Source: Flavobacterium muglaense (GTDB taxonomy: Bacteria > Bacteroidota > Bacteroidia > Flavobacteriales > Flavobacteriaceae). Taken from it: 64,000 bases of DNA. The position numbers and the translations under genes are program-made. Positions 1 to 8,709 of the stretch are shown here, piece after piece (position 1 is the stretch's first letter; every line of letters starts with the position of its first letter). The DNA is taken from assembly GCF_014305155.1 (NCBI RefSeq), contig NZ_JACRUK010000001.1, forward strand, positions 159,247-223,246. The letters run 5' to 3'. The notes beneath the pieces were generated by a model. The model saw only the letters and a list, made by a program, of their open reading frames with translations, ran no database searches and had not been told where the DNA came from.

Positions 1-6
1 AAACAA

Positions 7-79
7 CGCGGGATAGAGCAGTAGGCAGCTCGTCGGGCTCATAACCCGAAGGTCACAGGTTCGAGTCCTGTTCCCGCTA
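7..79 (+). tRNA. tRNA-Met (initiator, CAT)
   Basis: Cloverleaf with anticodon loop CTCATAA (anticodon CAT). The anticodon stem carries the three consecutive G-C pairs (GGG/CCC) typical of initiator tRNA, and the first acceptor position is an unpaired C1-T72, also an initiator trait. T arm is ACAGG/CCTGT around TTCGAGT. No CCA is encoded. It is the first of two identical copies 107 bp apart; further copies may lie left of the window. Confidence 0.93.
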
Positions 80-113
80 CTAAGTTAATTTTACTGAGAT
101 TACAAACGCACAT

Positions 114-186
114 CGCGGGATAGAGCAGTAGGCAGCTCGTCGGGCTCATAACCCGAAGGTCACAGGTTCGAGTCCTGTTCCCGCTA
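114..186 (+). tRNA. tRNA-Met (initiator, CAT), second copy
   Basis: Identical over its whole length to the copy at 7-79, with the same CAT anticodon, GGG/CCC anticodon stem and C1-T72 mismatch. It is followed directly by an intrinsic terminator, so the two copies probably form one transcript processed into two initiator tRNAs. Confidence 0.93.
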
Positions 187-191
187 CTAAG

Positions 192-223
192 AAAGCTTCA
201 TAGAAATATGAAGCTTTTTTTTT
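192..223 (+). terminator. intrinsic terminator of the tRNA-Met pair
   Basis: Eleven-base-pair hairpin (arms 192-202 and 207-217, loop GAAA) running into a T tract. A near copy of the same hairpin lies after truC at 1135-1166; the two share the 16-mer CTTCATAGAAATATGA. Confidence 0.85.
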
Positions 224-375
224 GTTTATTATATTTTATAAAATACAGACCGCAAAAACAATGTCAAGAGACATTTACATAACTCACACAAGAACTATTA
301 TATAGACAGCAAAAAGCATAAAAATAAATAAGCCCTAAAACGGATTATAATCGAAATCTAGTCTACTTTTGCTAG

Positions 376-1074
376 ATGTTAGAAATTCTTTACCAAGACG
401 AATATATTATAGCCATCAATAAACCAAGCGGATTATTGGTTCACAAATCATTTTATGCGCGTGATGCAAAAGTGTTTGCCATTCAAGAATTGCGAAATCA
501 AATAGGAGGTCAACATGTTTACCCTATTCATCGGTTAGACCGAAAAACATCTGGTGTTTTACTATTTGCATTAAACAAAGAGGTGCTGAAAATCATGAAT
601 GATCGTTTTGCCAATCGCGAAGTCGAAAAAAAATATTTAGCGATTTTACGTGGTTGGTCACCCGAAGAACTTACGATCGATTATGACTTAACCAACGATG
701 ATGACATTAAACAAAACGCTATAACCTACTTTCATCGTTTGCAAAATACCGAAATTGCCTTAGAATTTAATAATAAACCAACGTCACGATATTGCTTGGT
801 AGAGGCTATTCCTGAAACGGGTAGGATGCATCAATTACGCAAACATTTCAAACATATTTTTCACCCTATATTAGGAAGTCGTCCTCATGGTTGCAACAAA
901 CAAAATAAATTATGGCTGGAGAATTACGAACTAAAAGGCATGATGCTACATGCGCATCAGTTAAATTTTAATCATCCAATGACTAATGAACAACTAATCT
1001 TGAACGCAAAGGTTAACCAAGAATTTAGCAAAGTAGGTGCTATTTTAAATCTAGATTTAAGCAAATACCAATAG
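376..1074 (+). CDS. truC: tRNA pseudouridine(65) synthase TruC-type (RluA family)
   Basis: Isomerises a uridine to pseudouridine, by family at position 65 of tRNA. The 232-residue protein begins like E. coli TruC (MLEILYQDE, NKPSGLLVH). It has the catalytic RluA motif HRLDRKTSGVLLF near residues 52-64, with the aspartate in RLD, and the late motif GRMHQLRKH near 151-159. There is no S4 domain, as expected for TruC. A TAnnTTTG-like -7 box (TACTTTTG, 364-371) ends only 4 bp before the ATG, so the message may be leaderless. The gene is alone between two similar terminators. Family certain; TruC subgroup likely. Confidence 0.88.
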   Translation: MLEILYQDEYIIAINKPSGLLVHKSFYARDAKVFAIQELRNQIGGQHVYPIHRLDRKTSGVLLFALNKEVLKIMNDRFANREVEKKYLAILRGWSPEELTIDYDLTNDDDIKQNAITYFHRLQNTEIALEFNNKPTSRYCLVEAIPETGRMHQLRKHFKHIFHPILGSRPHGCNKQNKLWLENYELKGMMLHAHQLNFNHPMTNEQLILNAKVNQEFSKVGAILNLDLSKYQ

Positions 1075-1134
1075 ACTATTTATTTTAGGATTTGCATACT
1101 GTATCAACTTAGCACTTTCAATCTTTCTACCAAT

Positions 1135-1166
1135 TAAAAACTTCATAGAAATATGAGGTTTTTTTT
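1135..1166 (+). terminator. intrinsic terminator of truC
   Basis: Hairpin AAACTTCATA / TATGAGGTTT with a GAAA loop and a following T tract. It is nearly identical to the terminator at 192-223. Confidence 0.8.
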
Positions 1167-1657
1167 ATTATAAAATAATCATCAATCACGCACTTATTGT
1201 TTCAAATTTACAAATACAACTTATAAGTTAACAATCAATAACACATTAAAAGACCGGTTTATTTTAACCAATAGTTGCATTTCCCACACCAAAATACCCG
1301 CACATTTAGCAGACTATCAAACTAATCCAAACTATAATTCCTTCTTTAAAATGCTATTTATCTCAATAAACACTCTTTTTTTAAAGCACATAAGAATATA
1401 TAATTATTCATTTTTTATCTACAAATAGCAGTCAAAAACACACCTACAACAGTCCCCTATTTTTTACCTCTCAACAACAAAAACCAAAACATTACTTAAC
1501 CCCTAGAATAACTACTGCTACCCCGTTTTTACTGCCTGATTTTTACTTGATAGACAAAGCCAAATTACCACCTCGTTTTTAGTCAACAAAAATCATTGCG
1601 TTAAATGTTATTTTTTGCCAAAAAAAATACATTTAATGTGATTTTTTCAGTGATAAT
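1167..1657. other. gene-free AT-rich stretch upstream of the SusCD promoter
   Basis: About 490 bp without a credible ORF, RNA gene or clear repeat. I see nothing beyond AT-rich DNA; it separates truC from the SusCD locus. Confidence 0.6.
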
Positions 1658-1688
1658 TTTGAAAACAAACAATATACCCGTATATTTG
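1658..1688 (+). promoter_or_regulatory. Bacteroidota-type promoter of the SusCD operon
   Basis: TTTG (1658-1661), 19 bp, then TATATTTG (1681-1688). This matches the Bacteroidota housekeeping consensus TTTG-N19-TAnnTTTG exactly. Start of transcription is expected near 1694-1696, giving a leader of about 380 nt before susC. Confidence 0.7.
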
Positions 1689-1697
1689 AAAAATCAG

Positions 1698-1711
1698 ACT
1701 GGTGCACCAGT
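1698..1711. promoter_or_regulatory. perfect 14-bp palindrome, candidate operator
   Basis: ACTGGTGCACCAGT is a perfect palindrome located 9 bp after the -7 box, at or just after the expected transcription start: a repressor position. Its TGGT...ACCA arms resemble sites of FadR-subfamily GntR regulators, and a GntR/FCD gene lies in the same locus (12273-12989). The link to that regulator is inference. Confidence 0.55.
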
Positions 1712-1810
1712 TTGGTAAATTAATTTGGAAATCCAATTGAGGTTTCTCAAAAAAAACTACTAACTAACAAAATCTATCCACTAAATGCAATGAAAAACCA
1801 ACCGCTTGAA

Positions 1811-1839
1811 TAAAAAAAAGATAGGCCTAAACCTATCTT
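1811..1839 (-). terminator. minus-strand intrinsic terminator in the susC leader
   Basis: Perfect 8-bp hairpin AAGATAGG (1818-1825) / CCTATCTT (1832-1839). Read on the minus strand it runs into eight T residues; read on the plus strand no T tract follows. There is no minus-strand gene upstream of it, so it would end an antisense transcript starting inside the susC leader or gene start. Confidence 0.5.
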
Positions 1840-2075
1840 CTAGAAAAATCACTTCTTGTGAGAGGGAAGTAAAATGTAAAACATGACATTTATTACAACA
1901 CACATGCTTTCTGCAAAAATACTATAATTAATTATCATTTGAAAGCAACTATGTGTCTACGTAAAGTAACGATAATGAGATAAGTTGTAACTCTTTCGGA
2001 CTATAAAGATCCCTACTTAAATTGCTACACATTATTTATTAAAACAAGATCAAAATTGAATTAAAAAAATAACAA

Positions 2076-5000
2076 ATGAACTTAAAAAACAAACTTATTA
2101 TAATTGTTATATTGCTTTTTAATATAACCTTATATGCACAGGACGGACAGCTATTATCTGGTACTGTATTAGACGCAAATAAAATCCCTATTCCAGGTGT
2201 TAACGTAATTGTAAAGAACGCTACAAACGGAACTACTACGGATTTTGATGGTAATTACCAACTAAAAGTAAAAAGTGGTGACGTACTCCAATTTAGTTAC
2301 ATTGGATTTATAAGTAAAACTATTACAATTACCAATCAAAAAAAACTGAACATTTCTTTATTAGAAAATGCTAATAAATTAAATGAAGTTGTAGTAGTAG
2401 GATACGGGTCACAGAAGAAAAGTGATATTACAGGATCTGTTTCTTCTATAAAAGCCGAAGAAATTAACGCTTTCCCATTATTAAACGCAGAACAAGCTTT
2501 ACAAGGTCGTGCGGCCGGTGTAGTCGTTCAATCTAATAATGGTGGAGAGCCTGGAGCGCCCGTCAACATTAAAATTAGAGGAAACACCTCTATTAATGCA
2601 AGTAGTGCTCCACTTATAGTTGTAGATGGATTTGTAGGTGCCAGTATGCCACAAGCAAGCGATATACAATCGATGGAGGTTTTAAAAGATGCCTCGGCAG
2701 CAGCAATTTATGGATCGAGAGGTTCTAATGGTGTAGTATTAGTAACTACTAAAAAAGGTAAAAGCGGTAAATTATCTGTTGAAATTAACAGTAACTACTC
2801 GGTTCAAAACACTTCAAACCGTCTCGATTTACTAAATGCAGATCAATTTGCAGATTATCAAACTCAAATAGCCATAAACTCAACTGGAAATCCTAACGCT
2901 ACCTATGCACAAGGACCCGCAAACACAGACTGGCAAGACTTATTATACAGAACAGGAAGCACATCTAATCATCAATTCTCTTTCTCTGGAGGTAGCGATA
3001 AGATCAATTTCTATGCTTCGGCAAATTACTTCAATCAAGAAGGAGTTGTGATTAACTCTAACTTTGAAAGAATCACTTTTTTATCAAACATTGAAGCTCA
3101 AGTAACTGATAAATTGAAATTAGGTTTTAATCTTTTTGGAAGTAGGGGTACTAAAAATGGAGTTCCTACACAATCAACAGGTGAAACTGCTAATGGTGGT
3201 GGAGACGATGTTATTTCTCTAATGTTTAGATTTATGCCTGACCTAGGAGTACAAGATGCTAATGGCTTAAATACTACTAGTACAATAGGTGATAATATTG
3301 ATAACCCTTACGCCATTGCTACTGAAGCAATAAACGAAACTAAAACTGATATCAATAGATCTAATCTATATGCACAGTACGATATCGTAGAGAACCTTGA
3401 ATTCAAGACCACTTTAGGATATAGCACAACAAATCAAACTGTTGGGACTTTTAGACCATCAACCTTAATTATTACAGCTGGTGGTGGTACAGGAGGAAAA
3501 GCTTCATTATCCAATCTTAAGAGAACCAATCTATTAAGCGAAAACTACCTAACTTACAAGACTGAAATAGGTAAAAGTAAGATCAACTTATTGGCTGGGT
3601 ATTCATACCAAAAAACAACCAATGAAAGATTCTCAGCAGGTGCGCAAAACTTTATCTCTGATAGTTTTTCTTTTTACAACCTTGGTGCTGGATCGGTTTC
3701 AGTATTGCCTAGCTCATCTTTTTCTGATCAAGAAATTCAATCTCAATTTGGTAGAGTAAATTATGATTATGACGACAAATATCTATTAACCGCTACAGTA
3801 AGAAGAGATGGCGCATCCAACTTTGCTGCTAATGAAAAATACGCTATTTTCCCTTCGGGTGCAATCGGATGGAAAGTATCAAACGAAGACTTTTTAAAAG
3901 ACAATGCAACCATTAGTAACTTAAAATTAAGAGGTAGTTATGGAGTTACAGGAAATCAAGCGATTGATGCTTACGAATCATTAGCCAGTTTTTCTACATT
4001 GTTCACAACAATTGGCGGACAAACTGTAGGTGCAGTTGTACCTAATCAAGCTGCAAATCCTAATTTAAAATGGGAATCTTCATACCAAACAAACATTGGT
4101 TTAGACTTGGGTTTACTAAAAAACAAAGTAACACTTTCCTTAGATTATTATAACATTGATACTAAAGACCTTTTATTAGAAGATAAAAGTCAGCCAACTT
4201 ATTTAGGATTTTCAACTTTGGCTAGTTTAAGAAACATTGGTCAAATTAACAACAAAGGATTTGAAATCTCTTTGAATACTAAAAATATCACAAATAATGA
4301 TTTTAGTTGGTCTACCGACTTTAACTGGTCTACTAACAAGAATAAAGTAGTATCATTAATCAATGGCCTTGATGTTTTTTATGATGCATCACCAGGATAC
4401 TTTAGCGTTGATCGTACACATATATTAAGAGAAGGTGAAGCTGTAGGTTTATTTTACGGTTATGATTACCAAGGCGTTTACCAAGGTGGAACTTTGCCTG
4501 ATGGTACAGCAACATTTGCTGGAGCAGTAGCTGGAGACCCTTTATTTACTGATGTAGATGGTAGCAAAACGATTTCGACTGATGATCAAAAAATAATAGG
4601 AGATCCAAATCCAAAATGGACAATGGGTATTACAAACAACTTCTCTTATAAAAACTTTGACTTGAATATCTTTTTTCAAGGTGCATATGGTGGAGATATT
4701 TTCAATCTGACCAATGTACAATTGTTTAACGGAGATTCTAATGCTAGTACAGCTGTGCTAAATGCTTGGACACCAACAAATACTGATACAAACATCCCAA
4801 GAGTGGTAGCCAACAGAGGTCGTGAAATATCTTCGAGATTCGTTGAAGATGGAAGTTACATTAGATTAAAAAACATCTCATTAGGTTATAATTTACCAAC
4901 TGAATTTACCGAAAAATTAGGTTTAACTAATCTTAGATTTACTGTTAGCGCTCAAAACTTATTGACTTTTACTAACTATTCTGGTTTAGATCCTGAAGTA

Positions 5001-5117
5001 AGCTACTTCGGAAATGGTGGTGGTGATAGTGCATCAAGTAATACTTCTCAAGGTTTTGATTTTGGAAACTATCCAACTATTAAAGCATTCAATCTTAGCC
5101 TTAACGTGAAATTTTAG
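2076..5117 (+). CDS. SusC/RagA-family TonB-dependent outer-membrane transporter
   Basis: Imports an oligosaccharide or sugar-acid ligand across the outer membrane, with the SusD-type lipoprotein next door. The 1013-residue protein has a signal peptide (about 1-21), a carboxypeptidase-D-regulatory-like domain (about 26-100), the SusC-type stretch NEVVVVGYGSQKKSDITG (about 103-120), a plug with DASAAAIYGSRGSNGVVLVTT near 210-230, and a long barrel ending in an aromatic residue (LNVKF). Length and order are normal for SusC. It has its own promoter, a palindrome at the start site and a long leader. Substrate is inferred from the uronate genes downstream. Confidence 0.93.
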   Translation: MNLKNKLIIIVILLFNITLYAQDGQLLSGTVLDANKIPIPGVNVIVKNATNGTTTDFDGNYQLKVKSGDVLQFSYIGFISKTITITNQKKLNISLLENANKLNEVVVVGYGSQKKSDITGSVSSIKAEEINAFPLLNAEQALQGRAAGVVVQSNNGGEPGAPVNIKIRGNTSINASSAPLIVVDGFVGASMPQASDIQSMEVLKDASAAAIYGSRGSNGVVLVTTKKGKSGKLSVEINSNYSVQNTSNRLDLLNADQFADYQTQIAINSTGNPNATYAQGPANTDWQDLLYRTGSTSNHQFSFSGGSDKINFYASANYFNQEGVVINSNFERITFLSNIEAQVTDKLKLGFNLFGSRGTKNGVPTQSTGETANGGGDDVISLMFRFMPDLGVQDANGLNTTSTIGDNIDNPYAIATEAINETKTDINRSNLYAQYDIVENLEFKTTLGYSTTNQTVGTFRPSTLIITAGGGTGGKASLSNLKRTNLLSENYLTYKTEIGKSKINLLAGYSYQKTTNERFSAGAQNFISDSFSFYNLGAGSVSVLPSSSFSDQEIQSQFGRVNYDYDDKYLLTATVRRDGASNFAANEKYAIFPSGAIGWKVSNEDFLKDNATISNLKLRGSYGVTGNQAIDAYESLASFSTLFTTIGGQTVGAVVPNQAANPNLKWESSYQTNIGLDLGLLKNKVTLSLDYYNIDTKDLLLEDKSQPTYLGFSTLASLRNIGQINNKGFEISLNTKNITNNDFSWSTDFNWSTNKNKVVSLINGLDVFYDASPGYFSVDRTHILREGEAVGLFYGYDYQGVYQGGTLPDGTATFAGAVAGDPLFTDVDGSKTISTDDQKIIGDPNPKWTMGITNNFSYKNFDLNIFFQGAYGGDIFNLTNVQLFNGDSNASTAVLNAWTPTNTDTNIPRVVANRGREISSRFVEDGSYIRLKNISLGYNLPTEFTEKLGLTNLRFTVSAQNLLTFTNYSGLDPEVSYFGNGGGDSASSNTSQGFDFGNYPTIKAFNLSLNVKF

Positions 5118-5140
5118 TTTTTAATTTAAAAAAATACAAA

Positions 5141-6676
5141 ATGAAAAAATATAAATATATATTCTTATTGATAGGACTATCAATTGTAGGGTGTTCTGAT
5201 TTAGAAGAAGAGCCTATTGGATTATTAGCTCCTGAAGGTTTCTTCCAATCTACTGGAGACATACAAACAGCAGTTAATGGTGCTTATGGACATATGCTTC
5301 ATAGAAATTTTATGTCTAGAGAAATGTCTATGTCACTCATGCTTCGTAGCGACATGGTCAACTTAAACAAAAATGTAACCAATGCCGAAAGAGTACAGTT
5401 TAATGATATTAAACTACTGGCTGACAACGCAAACATTGCCGTTTATTGTCCAAAATGTTACCAAATAATCGGTGCTGCCAATCAAGCGATTGCAGGATCT
5501 GAACTGGTAAGTGCTGATGTTGCTGTAAAAAATAAAATAATTGCTCAAGCCTATTTTGCAAGAGCATTTGTATACTATCATTTGGTAAGACAATTTGGAG
5601 ATATCCCCTATCTTGACAAACCAGTCACTGATATTCAAGCTGCATCAACAATGAGCAAGACTCCAGCAGCACAAGTATATTTGAATATTATTGAAGATTT
5701 AAAATTTGCTAAAGAATGGTTGCCAAATACACAAACAACAAGAGCTATTCCTGCAAAATCTGCAGCTAGTGGATACCTTGCCGAAGTGTACCTGACAATT
5801 GGTGAGTTTCAAAAATCATACGATGAAGCCAAAGATATAATCTCGAAAGAAAGTACTTATAACCTAGGTTTAGAAGCCGATTTTCAAAATTTATTTGATG
5901 CAACTAAATCGGCTGCTTCAAAAGAGCCATTATTCCTTTTGGATTTCAACGGTCAATCAGATGGAGATCAAGCTAGAAATTATCAAGCTGCCTTTACAGG
6001 TATTAGAAATGATGCTCAATATGGTTATGGTGGTGGTTGGTCTGTAGAGGTACCTGCACTTGCCGTTTACACTACTTGGGATAGCCGTGATTACAGAAAA
6101 GCATTTAGCCTAGACGCTACAGCCGTATTTAAAGGTGTTACAGTAGATTACACACAATTTACCAATACCTCTATTGGTGGATATGCTGCTGGAGATAATA
6201 GCCCGCATATCGCTAAATTTACACGTAAAGCTGGACCTGCCGCTGAAGGAAATGGAAGAACGACTAAAAGTGATTATATCATGATGCGTTATGCCGAAGT
6301 TTTATTAATTGCTGCTGAAGCATTAAATGAAATCACTCCTGGTACTACCGAAGCTGATGGTTACATCAATAGAGTAAGAGCTAGAGCTAGAAACACTGCT
6401 GGTGTTGCTACAACTTTTCCAGCAAATGTAACTACAGGATTATCTAAAGATGCGTTTAGAACATTAGTGCTAGAAGAACGTAGATTAGAACTTGCCTTTG
6501 AATTTAAAAGATGGTATGATATTGCCAGAAGAAAACTAGGAACAACAGTCTTTTCCGCTTCAGGACTAGAAGGAGCAAAAGCTAATTTTGATCCCGCTAG
6601 AGATTATTTATTCCCACTTCCTTCTAATGAATTAGTAAGAAACCCGAATTTATTGCCGCAAAACCCAGGGTATTAA
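5141..6676 (+). CDS. SusD/RagB-family surface glycan-binding lipoprotein
   Basis: Partner lid of the SusC transporter: binds ligand at the cell surface. The 511-residue protein starts with a lipoprotein signal whose lipobox is IVGC (Cys18), followed by the SusD N-terminal region, TPR-type helices with YFARAFVYYHLVRQFGDIP near 140-160, and the RagB-type C-terminal region (EERRLELAFEFKRWYDIAR and a final FPLPSNEL segment). Only 23 bp separate it from susC, so one operon. The frame is complete. A strong terminator follows at 6847-6881. Confidence 0.93.
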   Translation: MKKYKYIFLLIGLSIVGCSDLEEEPIGLLAPEGFFQSTGDIQTAVNGAYGHMLHRNFMSREMSMSLMLRSDMVNLNKNVTNAERVQFNDIKLLADNANIAVYCPKCYQIIGAANQAIAGSELVSADVAVKNKIIAQAYFARAFVYYHLVRQFGDIPYLDKPVTDIQAASTMSKTPAAQVYLNIIEDLKFAKEWLPNTQTTRAIPAKSAASGYLAEVYLTIGEFQKSYDEAKDIISKESTYNLGLEADFQNLFDATKSAASKEPLFLLDFNGQSDGDQARNYQAAFTGIRNDAQYGYGGGWSVEVPALAVYTTWDSRDYRKAFSLDATAVFKGVTVDYTQFTNTSIGGYAAGDNSPHIAKFTRKAGPAAEGNGRTTKSDYIMMRYAEVLLIAAEALNEITPGTTEADGYINRVRARARNTAGVATTFPANVTTGLSKDAFRTLVLEERRLELAFEFKRWYDIARRKLGTTVFSASGLEGAKANFDPARDYLFPLPSNELVRNPNLLPQNPGY

Positions 6677-6846
6677 TATCATATCATAGTTCTTAACCTT
6701 GATCTAGCGGCAACCAATTGCAGAACAAATAGTTCAAGGTTATTAACTACTTAAACGATTGTAGAGCAACCTTTTATCTCTAAACAACTCGTATTTGTTA
6801 GAATAAAAAAATTTATTAAGTTCATTTGTTACAGATTTTTTTAAGA

Positions 6847-6881
6847 TTTACCGGTCTCCTTTTGGACCGGTAAACTCTTTT
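6847..6881 (+). terminator. terminator of the SusCD operon
   Basis: Perfect 10-bp hairpin TTTACCGGTC (6847-6856) / GACCGGTAAA (6865-6874), followed by a T-rich CTCTTTT stretch. It ends the SusCD message. Confidence 0.85.
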
Positions 6882-6890
6882 AAAGTCAGA

Positions 6891-6947
6891 ATGTGATTTT
6901 GTCGAATAAAAAAATATCGCAAAACTAATATCGTTAATTTCATTAGC
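6891..6947 (+). repeat. orphan copy of the gntR promoter region
   Basis: About 57 bp that align without gaps to the region upstream of the intact gntR gene (12170-12226). Shared blocks include TTTTGTCGAA, AAAACTAAT and GTTAATTTC. The -33-like TTTG is kept, while the -7-like region differs (TAATATCG against TAATTTGG). It marks the start of a mostly deleted gntR paralogue whose last codons lie at 7022-7138. Confidence 0.7.
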
Positions 6948-7021
6948 TATTAACAGCTGAAAATTAGCCTTAAACTGATTACAGCATACGGCAGTAATCG
7001 GGTTTATATTTTTTTATTGCC

Positions 7022-7138
7022 GATAAAAATACATTCATAGACCTAGAAGAGGTAAAAAAATATCAAGATGTTTTTGAAGCCATCAAAAGTAAAGACAGTA
7101 TACTTGCTATTGATAAAATGAAATTCATTTTAAAATGA
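7022..7138 (+). pseudogene. C-terminal remnant of a second GntR/FCD regulator
   Basis: Thirty-eight in-frame codons and a TGA stop. The peptide contains FIDLEEVKKYQDVFEAIKSK and LAIDKMK, which align with the C-terminus of the intact regulator (FIDLKELRRHQDIYEAIKDK, LAIEKMK). The DNA-binding domain and most of the FCD domain are missing. With the promoter copy at 6891-6947 it shows that a gntR paralogue stood here and lost about 200 internal codons. Homology is direct from the sequence; a simple internal deletion is inference. Confidence 0.8.
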
Positions 7139-7254
7139 CAAAACAGTTTTATTACATTAATTGTTGTTGCTACGTTCTTTTTTTAGCTTGCATCACATTC
7201 AACTCGACACAATTAAAAAACGAAGTCTATTTTTGTTTATCCCCTACCCTTTAA
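7135..7254 (+). other. 39-codon ORF with lipoprotein-like start, possible gene fragment
   Basis: The ATG overlaps the stop of the gntR remnant (ATGA), an arrangement typical of translational coupling. The peptide starts with a hydrophobic stretch ending in LFLAC, a lipobox-like pattern, then stops after about 20 more residues. It may be the N-terminal end of a lost exported protein of this locus, or chance. No function can be given. The remaining bases to 7452 show no further gene. Confidence 0.25.
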
Positions 7255-7452
7255 AAAACCTAATAAAAATTATCCTTAAACTTCCCAACAGCGGCACCCA
7301 ATATGACATAAATCTTGTTCTACTATAAAAATTGGGCACAAGCCTAAATTTTAATAATAGAAAATATCATTGGTATCATAAAGACTAAGCTTGTTGCTTC
7401 GAATTAAAAAATCATAACAGAATAGTCTATCCTTAAAACCAACCCATTACCT

Positions 7453-8709
7453 ATGAAACCAAATAACAATTCTCTCTTAAAAAAAATCCAAAAGAAGCTT
7501 AAGGATTTTGGCCCAGCATTTTTTATAATCGGCTATGTAGTAGGTACTGGAAGCGTCACTTCTATGGTGATTTCAGGTGCTAAATACGGACTAAGTCTTT
7601 CATGGGCGCTTTTACTTTCTTGTTTCTTTTCGTATTTTCTTATTATTGCCATCAGTAAATTGACAATCGTTTCTGGGAATACGTTAATGTTCAATTTCAA
7701 AAAAACATTCGGTAAATTTTTTACTTTATTTATTATAATTGCCTTACTAGTCTCTATCGTTTCTTCCTGCATTGGGGTTATGGGTGTTGTTGCAGAAGTA
7801 ACAATGGAATGGATAACGGTAAAAACTTCCATCTCTTTCCTGAACGGCCCTATAGTCGCTATTTTCTTTATAGGCTTATTAATTAGTTTATTTTGGACTG
7901 GCAAACATGAGAATTTTATAAAAGCGATGAGCATCATGGTGGGGTTTATGGCTTTTGCGTTTATTATAACAAGTATCATGGTTGTTAATGAAGCGGGCAC
8001 ATCTTTAGCTGCCTTTTTTCCACAAATAGCTATTGGCGATGACGATACCGGAATATTGATCGCAGGAATGGTTGGAACAACAATGGCTGGAGTATGCTTA
8101 GCGTCAAGAAGTATACTGGTACAAGAACAAGGCTGGACCGTTGAGGACTTGAAAACCGAAAACAAAGATGCTATGTCCTCTATGGTAATGACTTTTTTAA
8201 TAAGTCTGGCTATTATGATAAGCGCTACTGGCACCTTATACTTTCAAGGAATTGAGGTAAATGATGCTACAGATATGATGAACGCACTAGGCCCTTGGGT
8301 CGGAAACTTTGCAGTTACTTTATTTACTTTAGGAATTATTGGAGCTGGATTATCCTCCATTTTTCCAAATCTTCTACTATTCCCATGGTTAATAGCTGAT
8401 TATACAGGTACTGAACGAGACATGAAAAAACCGTTGTATAAATTTATTGTAATACTAGTCGCTTTGTCAGGGCTGTTAGTTCCTTTCATTGGAGGAAAAC
8501 CAGTTTGGATTTTAATAGCTTCCCAAGCCTTGAGTCCATTCATTATGCCACTGATTACATTATTCTTAATTATACTTTTAAATAAAAAGGAAATTATGAA
8601 AGAACATAAAATAGGATTTGGATTAAATTTAGCGCTAGCAGCTACCTTTATATTTAATTGTTATATGTTATATGTTGCTTTAAAAGGATTCATGAATTTT
8701 ATACCTTGA
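7453..8709 (+). CDS. NRAMP-fold transporter lacking the metal-binding motifs
   Basis: Inner-membrane transporter of 418 residues with about 11 hydrophobic segments. The opening FGPAFFIIGYVVGTGSVTS aligns with NRAMP helix 1, but the metal-binding DPGN is replaced by GTGS. Helix 6 reads VGTTMAGVCLASRS, so the MPH motif is also absent. It therefore belongs to a divergent NRAMP-related group and should not be assumed to carry Mn2+ or Fe2+. Its place in a sugar-acid locus suggests an organic or co-substrate role, which is inference. No promoter motif was identified upstream. Confidence 0.75.
   Translation: MKPNNNSLLKKIQKKLKDFGPAFFIIGYVVGTGSVTSMVISGAKYGLSLSWALLLSCFFSYFLIIAISKLTIVSGNTLMFNFKKTFGKFFTLFIIIALLVSIVSSCIGVMGVVAEVTMEWITVKTSISFLNGPIVAIFFIGLLISLFWTGKHENFIKAMSIMVGFMAFAFIITSIMVVNEAGTSLAAFFPQIAIGDDDTGILIAGMVGTTMAGVCLASRSILVQEQGWTVEDLKTENKDAMSSMVMTFLISLAIMISATGTLYFQGIEVNDATDMMNALGPWVGNFAVTLFTLGIIGAGLSSIFPNLLLFPWLIADYTGTERDMKKPLYKFIVILVALSGLLVPFIGGKPVWILIASQALSPFIMPLITLFLIILLNKKEIMKEHKIGFGLNLALAATFIFNCYMLYVALKGFMNFIP

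Noticed and set aside
7533..8234. 233-codon minus-strand ORF opposite the NRAMP-fold gene
   Set aside because: It lies entirely within a convincing membrane-protein gene and its composition is the mirror of that frame; no family pattern or start signal.
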